From contig NC_019974.1 of the NCBI RefSeq assembly GCF_000328685.1, positions 3,091,001 through 3,155,000 of the forward strand: 64,000 nt of DNA, written 5' to 3'. This document shows positions 1 through 8,660 of this stretch, piece after piece. Position 1 is the stretch's first letter; every line of letters starts with the position of its first letter. Both the position numbers and the translations under genes were made by a program. The stretch is from Natronococcus occultus SP4 (lineage in GTDB: Archaea; Halobacteriota; Halobacteria; Halobacteriales; Natrialbaceae). The notes below the pieces were generated by a model, which worked only from the letters and a program-made list of their open reading frames with translations, made no database searches and was not told the DNA's origin.

Positions 1-740
1 GCGTTAGCGGCGCCCGATACGATCTCGGGAATCGTTTCCGAGAACTGCTCTCCGCGCAGTCGGTTTTTCGGTCCGGAGACAACGATCGCTCCGACCTGGC
101 CATCCGGTGCCGAAACCGGACTGGCAACCGCGCGGAACCCCTCGATCGATTCCTCGTCGTTGAACGCCACGTTTCGCTCGCGGACCGTCTCGATCTCTTC
201 CAGCAGTTCGTCGAGATCCGTAATCGTGTTCGGAGTTCGGTCCTGTAATCCGTTCTTCTCGGCTATCTCTCTTATTTGTGGCTCGGTAAACTGGGAGAGA
301 ATCGACTTCCCGGCTGCAGTGTCGTGTAGCGTGATCCGCTTGCCGATCTGTTTGTACGGCTGGACGGCTAGTTCCCCTTTCTCCTTTCGCAGACAGACTC
401 CCTCGCCGTACTCCTCTACCACAAGCCAGACGATCTCCTCCGTCTGCCGTGCCACCTGCCGAAGAAACTCGCCGGATTTCTGATAGAGAGCGTTCCGCTT
501 TTGGACTTTCGTCCCGTGACAAAGAAACGTCATTCCCAGCCGATACTCGTTTTCCTCCTTGACGAGTAGTTCTTGTTCGACGAGCGTCGACAGGTGTACG
601 TGAAGCGTGCTCCGAGGCATGTCCAGCGCGGCGGCGAGTTCGGTAAGCGACGCTCGCTCGAGTTCACTCAGCGTTTCGATAATGTCGACGACGGTCTCGG
701 CGGTTTTCACGGTCCGTTGCCCCGTATTATCCCCGGTCAT
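1..740 (-). CDS. IclR-family transcriptional regulator (3' end cut by window edge)
   Basis: About 246 residues are visible from an ATG at 740; the C-terminus lies beyond base 1. Residues about 10-70 form a winged helix-turn-helix (helix TLSELERASLTELAAAL followed by MPRSTLHVHLSTL), typical of the IclR DNA-binding domain. The rest matches the IclR effector domain: GMTFLCHG, then TAAGKSILSQF, then AIVVSGPKNRLRGEQ near the cut end. IclR proteins bind small carboxylic or aromatic acids and control neighbouring catabolic genes. The gene is divergent from the semialdehyde dehydrogenase, permease and alcohol dehydrogenase that follow, so local control of that set is likely but inferred. The effector cannot be read from sequence. 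Confidence 0.9.
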   Translation of the reverse strand, partial: MTGDNTGQRTVKTAETVVDIIETLSELERASLTELAAALDMPRSTLHVHLSTLVEQELLVKEENEYRLGMTFLCHGTKVQKRNALYQKSGEFLRQVARQTEEIVWLVVEEYGEGVCLRKEKGELAVQPYKQIGKRITLHDTAAGKSILSQFTEPQIREIAEKNGLQDRTPNTITDLDELLEEIETVRERNVAFNDEESIEGFRAVASPVSAPDGQVGAIVVSGPKNRLRGEQFSETIPEIVSGAAN

Positions 741-1104
741 GGTACACACTCTCGCTCCGTTATCGCATATAACTTCCGCTCGCAGCCCGAACACCGAAAA
801 GCGGCCGAGCCGAATTCGTTACCGCCGGGAGATACGTCTCCCATGAACTGATTCAGCATGTGCAAAAGAGAGGCAGACCGGGAGTATAGAGCTTCGTGTC
901 GGAGGTCTGCTGTGAGAATACCTGGGCGGAGGGTTCGAAGAGATAATTATATCGCCCTCTAATTACACAAGTACCTCTGTAAACACCATCGGAACAGAGA
1001 GGAGACTGGCCTTATCCAAATCCGGAGTCTTTTGGCAATCCTGAAAGGCGGACACCACCCTGCCGACCGAAACAGTTATTTCGAGCCGGCTTATGGTACG
1101 ATTC
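741..1104. promoter_or_regulatory. Divergent intergenic region between the IclR gene and the dehydrogenase
   Basis: No gene is seen. The stretch is richer in A+T than its surroundings (for example 945-985). A TTATTT-like box at about 1076-1081 lies roughly 27 nt before the ATG at 1105, the spacing expected for a leaderless haloarchaeal transcript. IclR operators would be expected here, but I found no clear long palindrome. Confidence 0.4.
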
Positions 1105-2586
1105 ATGGTTCAGTTAGAGACGCTTCCGGACAGCGGCGAAGTACAGAACTATGTTGGTGGGAGTTGGCACACGCCAGAGAGCGACGAGGGACGCGACGTC
1201 ATCAACCCCGCAACGACGGAACGGCTCGCCCACGTCTCGTTCAGCTCCGAGCACGATATCGACCGTGCCGTCGAAACGGCCACTGAAGCGTTCGAGGACT
1301 GGTCCGCCCGGCCCGTCGAAGACCGGATTCAACCCCTCTTCGAGCTGAAGCAGCTCCTCGAGGAACACCAGAACGAGCTCGCGGAAATAGTCGCTCAGGA
1401 GCACGGAAAGACGGTCGACGAAGCCGCTGGCGAGATCCGCCGAGGTATCGAGAACGTGGAGGTCGCGTGCGGAATACCGACGATGATGCAGGGGGGGACG
1501 CTTCTCAACGCTGCTCCCGAAATCGACGAGAGCGCCGTTCGAAAACCGCTGGGAGTGTTCACCGCGATCACCCCGTTCAATTTCCCGGCGATGATTCCCC
1601 TGTGGTTCCTTCCGTACGCCGTTGCGACCGGAAACAGCTTTATTCTGAAGCCAAGCGAACAGGATCCGCTGGTAGCTCAGCGAATGTTCGAGCTCATCGA
1701 CCAGGCCGGATTCCCTGACGGGGTCGTCCAGCTCGTTAACGGCGGTGTCGATACCGTCAACTCGCTGTTAGACCACGACGAAATCGTCGGCGCGTCTTTC
1801 GTCGGGAGTACGCCTGTCGCGAAGACAATCTACGAACGGGCCGCTCAGAACGGCAAACGCGTCCAGGCCCAGGGTGGTGCGAAAAACCATATTATCGTCA
1901 CGGAGACGGCCGACCTGGATTTCGCAGCCGAAAAAACGGTGGGTTCGGCGTTCGCCTGTGCTGGTGAGCGGTGTCTGGCAAACGACGTCGTCGTCGTCGA
2001 GGACTCGGTGTACGACGAGTTCGTCGAGAAGGTCGTCGACACGGCCAAAGCACAGACAGTCGGATACGGTCTCGAGGACGAAACGGACATCGGCGCGCTC
2101 ATTTCGGCCGAACACGAACAGCGCGTTCGCGAGATTATCGAGACGGGCCTCGAGGAGGGAGCGGACCTCCTCTTGGACGGACGGGACGTTACCGTCGACG
2201 GATACGAGGACGGAAACTTCCTCGGACCGACCCTGTTCGGCGACGTGGAGCCGGAAATGACGATCAGCCAAGAGGAGATCTTCGGACCGGTGCTTGGGTT
2301 GATGGCGGTCGAAAGTGTCGACGACGCGATCAACGTTCTCAATCGGAGCGACTTCGGAAACGCGGCGAGCCTGTTTACGGGGAAGGGGGCAGACGCCCGA
2401 AAGTTCCGACACCAGACCGATATCGGAAACCTGGGCGTAAACGCCGGGACGGCAGCACCGATGGCGTTTTTCCATTTCGGTGGACGCAAAGAGTCCTTCT
2501 TCGGCGATCTCCACGCACAGGGGGAGGACATGATCCACTTCTACACCGATAAGACGATATATATCGAGCGCTGGCCGGACGCGTAA
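1105..2586 (+). CDS. mmsA: CoA-acylating (methyl)malonate-semialdehyde dehydrogenase
   Basis: 493 residues; an in-frame ATG at 1093 is possible, but 1105 fits the upstream TATA spacing. The aldehyde dehydrogenase fold is full length. ITPFNFPAMIPLWFLPYAVA and LKPSEQDP are hallmarks of the methylmalonate-semialdehyde dehydrogenase branch. The nucleophile is Cys in GERCLA (about residue 290), the oxyanion Asn is in PFNFP, and QGGAKNH stands where other ALDHs carry the catalytic Glu, as expected for a CoA-acylating enzyme. Known reaction: methylmalonate or malonate semialdehyde + CoA + NAD+ to propionyl- or acetyl-CoA + CO2. Neighbours are an LctP carrier and an Fe-alcohol dehydrogenase, consistent with breakdown of a hydroxy-acid. 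Substrate choice is inferred. Confidence 0.9.
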   Translation: MVQLETLPDSGEVQNYVGGSWHTPESDEGRDVINPATTERLAHVSFSSEHDIDRAVETATEAFEDWSARPVEDRIQPLFELKQLLEEHQNELAEIVAQEHGKTVDEAAGEIRRGIENVEVACGIPTMMQGGTLLNAAPEIDESAVRKPLGVFTAITPFNFPAMIPLWFLPYAVATGNSFILKPSEQDPLVAQRMFELIDQAGFPDGVVQLVNGGVDTVNSLLDHDEIVGASFVGSTPVAKTIYERAAQNGKRVQAQGGAKNHIIVTETADLDFAAEKTVGSAFACAGERCLANDVVVVEDSVYDEFVEKVVDTAKAQTVGYGLEDETDIGALISAEHEQRVREIIETGLEEGADLLLDGRDVTVDGYEDGNFLGPTLFGDVEPEMTISQEEIFGPVLGLMAVESVDDAINVLNRSDFGNAASLFTGKGADARKFRHQTDIGNLGVNAGTAAPMAFFHFGGRKESFFGDLHAQGEDMIHFYTDKTIYIERWPDA

Positions 2587-2812
2587 CCGCGTTGCGCTCC
2601 GGTGGCCCCACCGACGAAATTTTTCGTAACGTCAAAGCGATCTCAGAGTTAGCTCGGAGTTGGATTTCTACTACTCGATATCTGGTATAGATATTTCCGA
2701 TAGGTTTATGTATAGTGTCTGTACTATTCCCGTGTGCCCATGGGTACCATAGAGCGATACCTATCAGGGAGTTACGTACCAGTACTGATCCGCCGAGTAT
2801 CGGGTGATTTTG

Positions 2813-4534
2813 ATGGCTAGCCCCGTTGAGATCTTGCTCGCCGGATTGCCGCTGCTACTCGTCGGGATACTGCTCGTCGGATTCCTGTGGCCGGCAACGC
2901 GAGCGACGCCGATTTCGTGGTTGGTTGCGGTCGGCGTCGGCTACGTGGTCTGGAACAATCCGCCGGAGTATCTTGCGGGAGCTTCGATAGTCGGGGTAAT
3001 GACTGCCCTCGAGATTCTGTGGATCATTTTCGGTGCGCTCGTGTTACTGTATATGCTGATGGAGGCCGGTGCGTTCGATCGTATCAACGAAGGGTTTGCA
3101 TCTGTATCGGAGGACCGACGAGTGCAGATCGTGCTGATCGCGTTCTTTCTGACGACGTTTATCGAGGGAGCCGCGGGGTTCGGATCGGCGGCCGCGGTCG
3201 CTGCACCGTTGATGTTGGCGCTTGGCTTCCCGGCGCTTGCAGCCGTCGTTGCAGCGCTTATCGGGCACACGATCGCCGTTACCTACGGCGCCGTCGGAAC
3301 ACCGATCCACGTCGGTGTCGAGTCGCCGCTCCAGATCCACCAGGAACAGATCGTTCAGGAAGGAGAAATGAGCCTCAGTACGTTCGCAACTGAAGTAGCA
3401 GCGTGGGCGGCAACACTCCATACGCTTGTAGGATTTGTTATGCCGCTTTTTGCAGTTGGAATGGTCGTATACTTTTTCGATTCCAAGGACGAGCGCTCAC
3501 TGAAACCGCTTCTACAGGTGTGGCCGTTGTGTCTCTTTGCGGGAGTCGCGTTCGCCGTCCCGTACTGGTTGTCGGCGTGGTTCCTCACTGCCGAGTTCCC
3601 GTCGATAATCGGTGCGATGGTCGGCGGCGCGCTGACGATCGCCGCACTTCGTGCTGGATATCTCCAGCCCGACGACGAATGGGAGTTTCCGGCGCGCGAA
3701 GAGTGGCCGTCCCACTGGGTCGGTACGATCGAACCCGGCAGCAATGGCGACAGTAGCGGCGGCACGCCCGATAGCGGCCCTTCGATGTCGCTACTAAAGG
3801 CCTGGGCACCGTATATTCTCCTCGTCGGTCTACTGATCGTCACGCGTGTCATCGAACCCGTTCCGCAGCTACTCGTTGAAACACCCGGCTTCGTGATCGA
3901 GTGGACGACGATTTTCGGGTATGAGAATCTGTCCGCAGAGATCGAGTGGATCAATGCTCCCGGGTTCTGGTTGCTGGTCAGCGCTTCCGTGGCGATTCCG
4001 CTGTACGGGATGAACGGTGAGCAGGTCAAAAGCGCTTGGACGAAGGCGGGCAAGAAAATCGTCTCACCGGTTATCGCTCTCGTGTTTGTCATTGCGATGG
4101 TTGAAGTAATGATCAACTCCGGAGACGCCCCCGGAGCCCACGACGCCGGAAGCATGATGGACGTCCTGGCGATCACTACTGCTAATATCGCTGGTGCCGC
4201 CTATCCGTCGATCGTCGCACTTATCGGCGCGCTCGGTGCAGCGATGGCGGGTTCCAACACCGTCTCCAACATCGCGTTCGGGAGCTTTCACTTTACGGCG
4301 GCACAGGAGCTCGGACTCCCGACACAGATTATCGTTGCAGCCCAGACCGTCGGCGGCGCTGTCGGAAATATCGTCGCCATTCACAACGTCGTCGCCGCGC
4401 TGGCGACGGTCGGACTCGTCGGCCAGGAGGGCCGGACGATCCGACTCAACTTGATTCCGGTGATCTACTACACCGTGTTCGTTGGTCTCTGGACGATGGT
4501 GTTCACGTACGTCTTCTTCCCCAACATCTTCTGA
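2813..4534 (+). CDS. lctP: LctP-family L-lactate (short-chain hydroxy-acid) permease
   Basis: 573 residues from ATG 2813 (a GTG at 2804 is an alternative). It is highly hydrophobic with about 12-14 membrane segments. The family signature is clear: FIEGAAGFGSAAAVAAP, then LGFPALAAVVAALIGHT, and near the C-terminus GALGAAMAGSNTVSNIAFGSF. A hydrophilic loop around residues 285-325 separates the two halves. LctP proteins import lactate or glycolate with protons. The position between a semialdehyde dehydrogenase and an alcohol dehydrogenase suggests it brings in the acid those enzymes consume. The actual substrate may be lactate, 3-hydroxypropionate or similar, and sequence cannot decide. Confidence 0.88.
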   Translation: MASPVEILLAGLPLLLVGILLVGFLWPATRATPISWLVAVGVGYVVWNNPPEYLAGASIVGVMTALEILWIIFGALVLLYMLMEAGAFDRINEGFASVSEDRRVQIVLIAFFLTTFIEGAAGFGSAAAVAAPLMLALGFPALAAVVAALIGHTIAVTYGAVGTPIHVGVESPLQIHQEQIVQEGEMSLSTFATEVAAWAATLHTLVGFVMPLFAVGMVVYFFDSKDERSLKPLLQVWPLCLFAGVAFAVPYWLSAWFLTAEFPSIIGAMVGGALTIAALRAGYLQPDDEWEFPAREEWPSHWVGTIEPGSNGDSSGGTPDSGPSMSLLKAWAPYILLVGLLIVTRVIEPVPQLLVETPGFVIEWTTIFGYENLSAEIEWINAPGFWLLVSASVAIPLYGMNGEQVKSAWTKAGKKIVSPVIALVFVIAMVEVMINSGDAPGAHDAGSMMDVLAITTANIAGAAYPSIVALIGALGAAMAGSNTVSNIAFGSFHFTAAQELGLPTQIIVAAQTVGGAVGNIVAIHNVVAALATVGLVGQEGRTIRLNLIPVIYYTVFVGLWTMVFTYVFFPNIF

Positions 4535-4718
4535 GAGCGGACCGCGTTCCTCTTTCTGCGCGGAGTCTATCGACGGGTCGGGCAAACCTATTCTCCCACG
4601 TTGACATAAGAATTAATGTGGTCGGAGCTAACGCATCATACGGAACGCTGGTACGGGCGAGACCGACTACGGACCCGTACCACCAACCGGAACGGCTGTG
4701 ATCCGAAACACCGACACC

Positions 4719-5972
4719 ATGCAACCCGAGTATCCAACACCAGCTCACGGAACGCGCGTCGTTGTATCGCCGTCTAACGTCGTCCTTGGACGAGAAGCCG
4801 TTACAGAGGTCGGTGAGTATGCCGACCTCTACGGGAGCAAAGCGCTCGTCATCGCGACACCGCAAATATTCGACATCCACGGCGACCGAGTTACCGAGAA
4901 TCTACAGCGCAAGGGGATCAAAACGGTCACGTACACGGACGTTCAACCCGATCCAACGGTCAAAAACATCGAAGACGCACACCGTCTCTGGGACGAACAC
5001 GACTGCGACGTTATCGTAACGCTCGGCGGTGGATCCTCGATCGACACGGGGAAGGCCGTTGGTGTGCTGGCGAACAATGCCGGATCGATACGGGAGTTCG
5101 GCGTCGATAGAGCCGGTTACGAAGGAGTACCGAATCCGATTCCACCACTAATCGCCGTCAACACGACTGCTGGGACAGGAAGCGAAGCAACGCGATCGAT
5201 CGTCGTCACAGATAGCGAGACGTCGACGAAGTTCCTGATCGTGTCCAAGAACGTGGTTCCGGAAGTCGCGATCGAGGACCCGGTTCTCACCGTCTCGCTA
5301 CCGCAGAGCCACACTGCGTTTACTGGCATTGACAGTCTTACCCACGCGATCGAGGCGTTCGTGTCGGTGAAATCGTACGGTGTCCCGGACGACTACGCTC
5401 GAGCAGCTATTCGCCGGATCTCTACCTGGTTCCCGAAAGCGTGGGCGAACGGCGACGACATCGAGGCTCGGACGGAGATGATGATCGGGCAGCTACAGGC
5501 GGGGCAGGCGTTTACCAATTCGTCCGTAGCGCTCGTACACGGGATGGCTCGACCGCTCGGTGCACAGTTACACATTCCTCACGGACTCGCAAATGCGCTT
5601 CTCCTGCCATACGTGATGGATTTCTCTGCAATGGCTGCGCCGGAAAAGTACGCGGAGATCGCCCGTATGTTCGATGTAGCCGACGATACCGACCCCGATC
5701 GAACGGCTGCAAAGAAGGCCAGCGAGGGTGTGTTTGAGCTCTGTGCCGACGTAAATCTCTCCTCGTATCTCGACGAATTCGGGGATGTGCCGGATCGGGA
5801 ATCGTACCTGGAAGTCGTACCGAAAATGGCACAGGACGCGATCGATTCCGGATCACCCGACAACAATCCCAGAAAACCAACGAAAGAAGAGATCGAAGAG
5901 CTGTTCGTGCACCTCTACGACGACGCATTGGCACCTGAGAGCCCGCGGCGATCCTCGAGCGAGAGGTACTGA
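4719..5972 (+). CDS. Iron-containing (group III) alcohol dehydrogenase
   Basis: 417 residues from ATG 4719; a GTG at 4698 is in frame. It shows the dehydroquinate synthase-like fold of Fe-ADHs. LGGGSSIDTGKA is the nucleotide-binding loop, and TTAGTGSEATR is the family signature. The predicted metal ligands are Asp and His in FTGIDSLTHAIEAF (about D205, H209), His in HGMARPLGA (about H274) and His in IPHGLANALLLP (about H288). The family oxidises primary alcohols or 2-, 3- and 4-hydroxy acids with NAD(P)+. Placed after the dehydrogenase and permease, it could make the semialdehyde that MmsA consumes. The C-terminus ends shortly before a hairpin repeat copy at 5986. Confidence 0.9.
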   Translation: MQPEYPTPAHGTRVVVSPSNVVLGREAVTEVGEYADLYGSKALVIATPQIFDIHGDRVTENLQRKGIKTVTYTDVQPDPTVKNIEDAHRLWDEHDCDVIVTLGGGSSIDTGKAVGVLANNAGSIREFGVDRAGYEGVPNPIPPLIAVNTTAGTGSEATRSIVVTDSETSTKFLIVSKNVVPEVAIEDPVLTVSLPQSHTAFTGIDSLTHAIEAFVSVKSYGVPDDYARAAIRRISTWFPKAWANGDDIEARTEMMIGQLQAGQAFTNSSVALVHGMARPLGAQLHIPHGLANALLLPYVMDFSAMAAPEKYAEIARMFDVADDTDPDRTAAKKASEGVFELCADVNLSSYLDEFGDVPDRESYLEVVPKMAQDAIDSGSPDNNPRKPTKEEIEELFVHLYDDALAPESPRRSSSERY

Positions 5973-5985
5973 CACAAACATAGCG

Positions 5986-6018
5986 GAAGTCCACGACTTC
6001 AGTCGTGGGAGGACGTCA
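5986..6018 (+). repeat. Hairpin repeat copy 1 (IS200/IS605 right-end-like)
   Basis: Perfect stem CCACGAC/GTCGTGG at 5991-6008 with a TTCA loop, followed by GAGGACGTCA. The same core recurs at 15647, 19384, 42025 and 43831. This copy lies 14 bases after the alcohol dehydrogenase stop and has the least preserved flank. Such hairpins are typical of the 3' end of haloarchaeal TnpB (IS1341-type) elements; no tnpB is next to it. Confidence 0.6.
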
Positions 6019-6149
6019 CGGAGCACAGTAGACACTCTCGGCGAGATCTGTCGAGGAGTTGGGAGATAGTTTCACAACAACAAAGCCGACGAATCGTGTG
6101 AACGGTCGTTCTTGTATTTGCCGTTAGAACTTTCTACCCATATTCGCTA

Positions 6150-6640
6150 GTGTGAGACTGGCTAGTTCTGAGCCGCCTTGGACGGCACTTTTCTACCGAC
6201 GTTTGGTACGGTCTCTGGCAGTTATCGTAATCTGCAAGCTGTTCACTCCGTTTGCGTACGCTCGCCCGACTTCCGACCCACGAGTTGGGACGTCGGTCGA
6301 TCCGAACTTTGAAGATCTGTAGCTACGTTCCGATGGTTTCGGTCAGTGTAGTCGACCTGATCGGACACTCCTACTCGTGGGAGGGCAGTCCGATCGTCGA
6401 ACTGACCAACGAGAAGCTCGGCATCCAAGAGATTGTGTTTCTCACGGAGCGTTCTGAGAGGCCACACGAAGCCTCGCTCCCGTGGACGTCGGCGGGACGT
6501 GGTCGCTGTCAGACAGCCCGACGACCTAGTTCCGGATCGCTCCGTAAGAGCGTCCAACACCTGATTCAGCGAGAATCCGTGATAGCTCTCGAAGCAAACA
6601 GCCGATCTGACAAAGACCGACCGTGAATACCCTGATGGAC
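6150..6640 (-). pseudogene. Probable IS6-like (haloarchaeal ISH) transposase relic
   Basis: There is no intact gene between 5973 and 7049. On the minus strand, 6408-6449 encodes LREKHNLLDAELLV, followed by DDRTALPRVGV. This resembles the block around the second catalytic Asp of haloarchaeal IS6-type transposases (LREKH..DA.FLVD...QTAL). An upstream piece in another register (GFSLNQVLDAL) could be the GLSLSNTV region. The reading frame is broken and the ends are not recognisable. The assignment is by eye only; boundaries are approximate. Confidence 0.35.
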
Positions 6641-7049
6641 GTCACCGTCAGTTCGCTCTCCACAACTCTTCTACGTTCGCGTTGCAACTCTCACGGAGCA
6701 GGCCTGCCAGCAGCCGATCAAACCAACTCAGTACTCTGTCTCCATCTCAGATAGGATCAGTCAGACAGCGAAAGGTGGGAAATTATTTCTGATTTCCAAT
6801 GTGGTGGTTACTGGAAAGCATTCCTGATAGATTTCTCGAAACACTCACTGAACGAACAACAGCGGTTGACGTCGCTTTCGACCGGCTCGTGGTCCCAAAG
6901 TGAGTTCAAGCAAGGTGCATATCCCGTGCCGCCGTACGCATGGCAGCTAATCCGAGTGATCCGTACGGATACGAGATCGATCGGTCGAGCGACGGACTGT
7001 GCAGACGACCCCCACAAGCCATATACGTCTCGATGGCCTGCAGCTGACA

Positions 7050-7163
7050 ATGACGACCGATCGGTACAACTGCACAACGTGTGGCTCCGAACTCCACTAC
7101 AAGACGACGAAACACAACGGCTGCCCGAACTGCGGTGCCGTCCCGCTTCACAGCGCCGACTGA
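7050..7163 (+). CDS. 37-residue zinc-ribbon microprotein
   Basis: This small gene encodes 37 residues from ATG 7050 to TGA 7161-7163. It carries two CxxC knuckles, NCTTCGSEL and GCPNCGAVP, 16 residues apart, which can bind one zinc ion. Haloarchaea are known to encode many such one-domain zinc-finger microproteins, some of which affect motility and biofilm. The next gene (FKBP isomerase) starts 44 bases later on the same strand, so the two may be co-transcribed. No specific partner can be named. Confidence 0.65.
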   Translation: MTTDRYNCTTCGSELHYKTTKHNGCPNCGAVPLHSAD

Positions 7164-7207
7164 CCGGAGACCTGTCCTTTATTCCGTCGCAACGCCGACG
7201 GTTCGCC

Positions 7208-7684
7208 ATGGCGATCGAAACCGGTGACTCGGTCACGATCGAGTACACGGCCCGGTTCGAGGACGGCCTGGTGTTCGATACGACCCGTGAACGCGTCGCC
7301 GAGGAGACGGGCCTGGCCGAGCAACTCCCCGACCGCGAGTTCGAGCCGCTGACCTTCGAGGTTGGCGACGCCGAGATCATCGATGGGGTTACCGAGGCGC
7401 TCGTCGGCATGGAGGAGGGAGCAGAAACCACGATCACGGTCCCGCCGGAGGACGCCTACGGCGAGCGATCCGAGGACCGGGTCATCGAACACAACACCGT
7501 CGAGTTCGAGCAGATGCTGGAATCGGAAGGGCGGGACCTCGAGATGGGTGCCGAGATCGAGACGAAAGACGGCAGCGTCGGCGAGATCACCCACATCGAT
7601 CCCGAGATCGTTCGGATCGATTTCAACCACCAGCTAGCGGGCGAAACTCTCGAGTTCGATCTCGAAGTCCTCGAGGTGAACTAA
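7208..7684 (+). CDS. slyD: FKBP-type (SlyD-like) peptidyl-prolyl cis-trans isomerase
   Basis: 158 residues. The N-terminal FKBP domain starts at GDSVTIEYTARFEDG and includes GLAEQLPDREFEPLTFEVGD split by the inserted-in-flap (IF) chaperone region, which covers about residues 75-130 (VPPEDAYGERSEDRVIE through GEITHID). The C-terminal part returns to the FKBP fold (VRIDFNHQLAGETLEFDLEV), and NHPLAG is a family signature seen here as NHQLAG. The His-rich bacterial tail is absent, as usual in archaea. The protein catalyses prolyl isomerisation and chaperones folding in the cytoplasm. It may form an operon with the zinc microprotein upstream. Confidence 0.92.
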   Translation: MAIETGDSVTIEYTARFEDGLVFDTTRERVAEETGLAEQLPDREFEPLTFEVGDAEIIDGVTEALVGMEEGAETTITVPPEDAYGERSEDRVIEHNTVEFEQMLESEGRDLEMGAEIETKDGSVGEITHIDPEIVRIDFNHQLAGETLEFDLEVLEVN

Positions 7685-7740
7685 CCCCTCGCGTTCGAGG
7701 ACGGTCCGGGTAGAACGAGCGGTTCGTACCCGGGCCGACG

Positions 7741-8043
7741 TTACGCGTCGCGGTCGACGGTGACACACTCGGGCGTGATCGTCACGTCATAGGTCACAGC
7801 GGCCTCGATGGTCACCGAGACGCTGGCGCGCGTGAACTCGCTCGTAAACATCGCGTCGAGCGCCGCCGGATCGAGGTGATCGTGGAGGACGAGACCGAAC
7901 TCGTCGCCGAGTGTGGTGGCGTCGACGTCCTCGAGGGCGGCGATCGTCTCGAGGACGGCGACGGTCGGCGCGGTGTCCGGACCGTACTCGCGTTCGATGC
8001 GGGTCGCTCCTGGCATAGTGGATTCCGTATCGCTGGCAGCCAT
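7741..8043 (-). CDS. HalOD1 output-domain protein
   Basis: 100 residues. Features of the HalOD1 domain: an N-terminal TRIEREYGPDTAPTVAVLETIAALEDVDATTL helix-turn segment, here cited at its start TRIEREYG, then HDHLDPAALDAMF and a C-terminal beta hairpin (SVTIEAAVTYDVTITPE). HalOD1 is a short domain known from haloarchaeal signalling proteins, and its molecular role is unclear. The gene lies 3 bases downstream of the 98-residue gene at 8047-8343 on the same strand, so the two form a pair. Confidence 0.75.
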   Translation of the reverse strand: MAASDTESTMPGATRIEREYGPDTAPTVAVLETIAALEDVDATTLGDEFGLVLHDHLDPAALDAMFTSEFTRASVSVTIEAAVTYDVTITPECVTVDRDA

Positions 8044-8046
8044 GGA

Positions 8047-8343
8047 TTACTCGGAGCCGTACTCGACGTGGATCGTCGGCGACTGCGACGCGGAGCGGTC
8101 GAGGACGTGGGCGTTGGCCATGTCGCCGGAGAACCGGAACCGGGTGCTGCCGGCTTCGATCGCTCCTTCAGCGGCGTGTTCCGAAACGACGGCGGTCCCG
8201 TCGTCGTCTGCGGCCTCGATCGCGCCGTCGACGGTGATTTCGAAGCTCGCGGGAATGCCGTGTCCGACGACGGTTACGCGGTTGGGGAGGGCGGCGTGGC
8301 TGTTCGGGGCGTCTTCGTTCAGGTTCGCGGCGTCGCGTGCCAT
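8047..8343 (-). CDS. Haloarchaeal conserved hypothetical protein, 98 residues
   Basis: The likely start is ATG 8343 (MARDAANLNEDA); an ATG at 8448 would add a stretch unlike the rest. The body is acidic and beta-rich, with NRVTVVGHGIPASFEITVDG and RFRFSGDMANAHVLD. This two-block layout (a V.GHG.PASFEITVDG strand pair plus a FSG.(M/L)A motif) resembles small haloarchaeal proteins of unknown function, which is recognition from memory only. No transmembrane segment, signal peptide or cysteine pair is present. It is three bases upstream of the HalOD1 gene and probably shares its transcript. A low-GC block at 8395-8445 upstream is the probable promoter. Confidence 0.65.
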   Translation of the reverse strand: MARDAANLNEDAPNSHAALPNRVTVVGHGIPASFEITVDGAIEAADDDGTAVVSEHAAEGAIEAGSTRFRFSGDMANAHVLDRSASQSPTIHVEYGSE

Positions 8344-8660
8344 ACACCTGACGAGCGAGCAAGAGAACTTAGTACTTTCTGTCGAAGTAACGGTGTATTG
8401 GGACGAATTACATAGATATACGAACGTACTAAGTATATTTTGATCCAATCGTTCAGAAATTCAAGTCACTCACGCGAACGACGATCACGAAATCGGGGTC
8501 AGAGACGAGATGGTAATCGCATGCTACCCCGATCGGGGAGCGATAACGAGAGCCTACTGGCGTCGGTACGGTCGTGCTCTTGGCGGTCCGCAGACGCTGC
8601 CGGCGGTCCCCGACGAGGTGAGTGTAGCGACGAGGACGCCGGCCCGGGTCTCGTGTGTGG

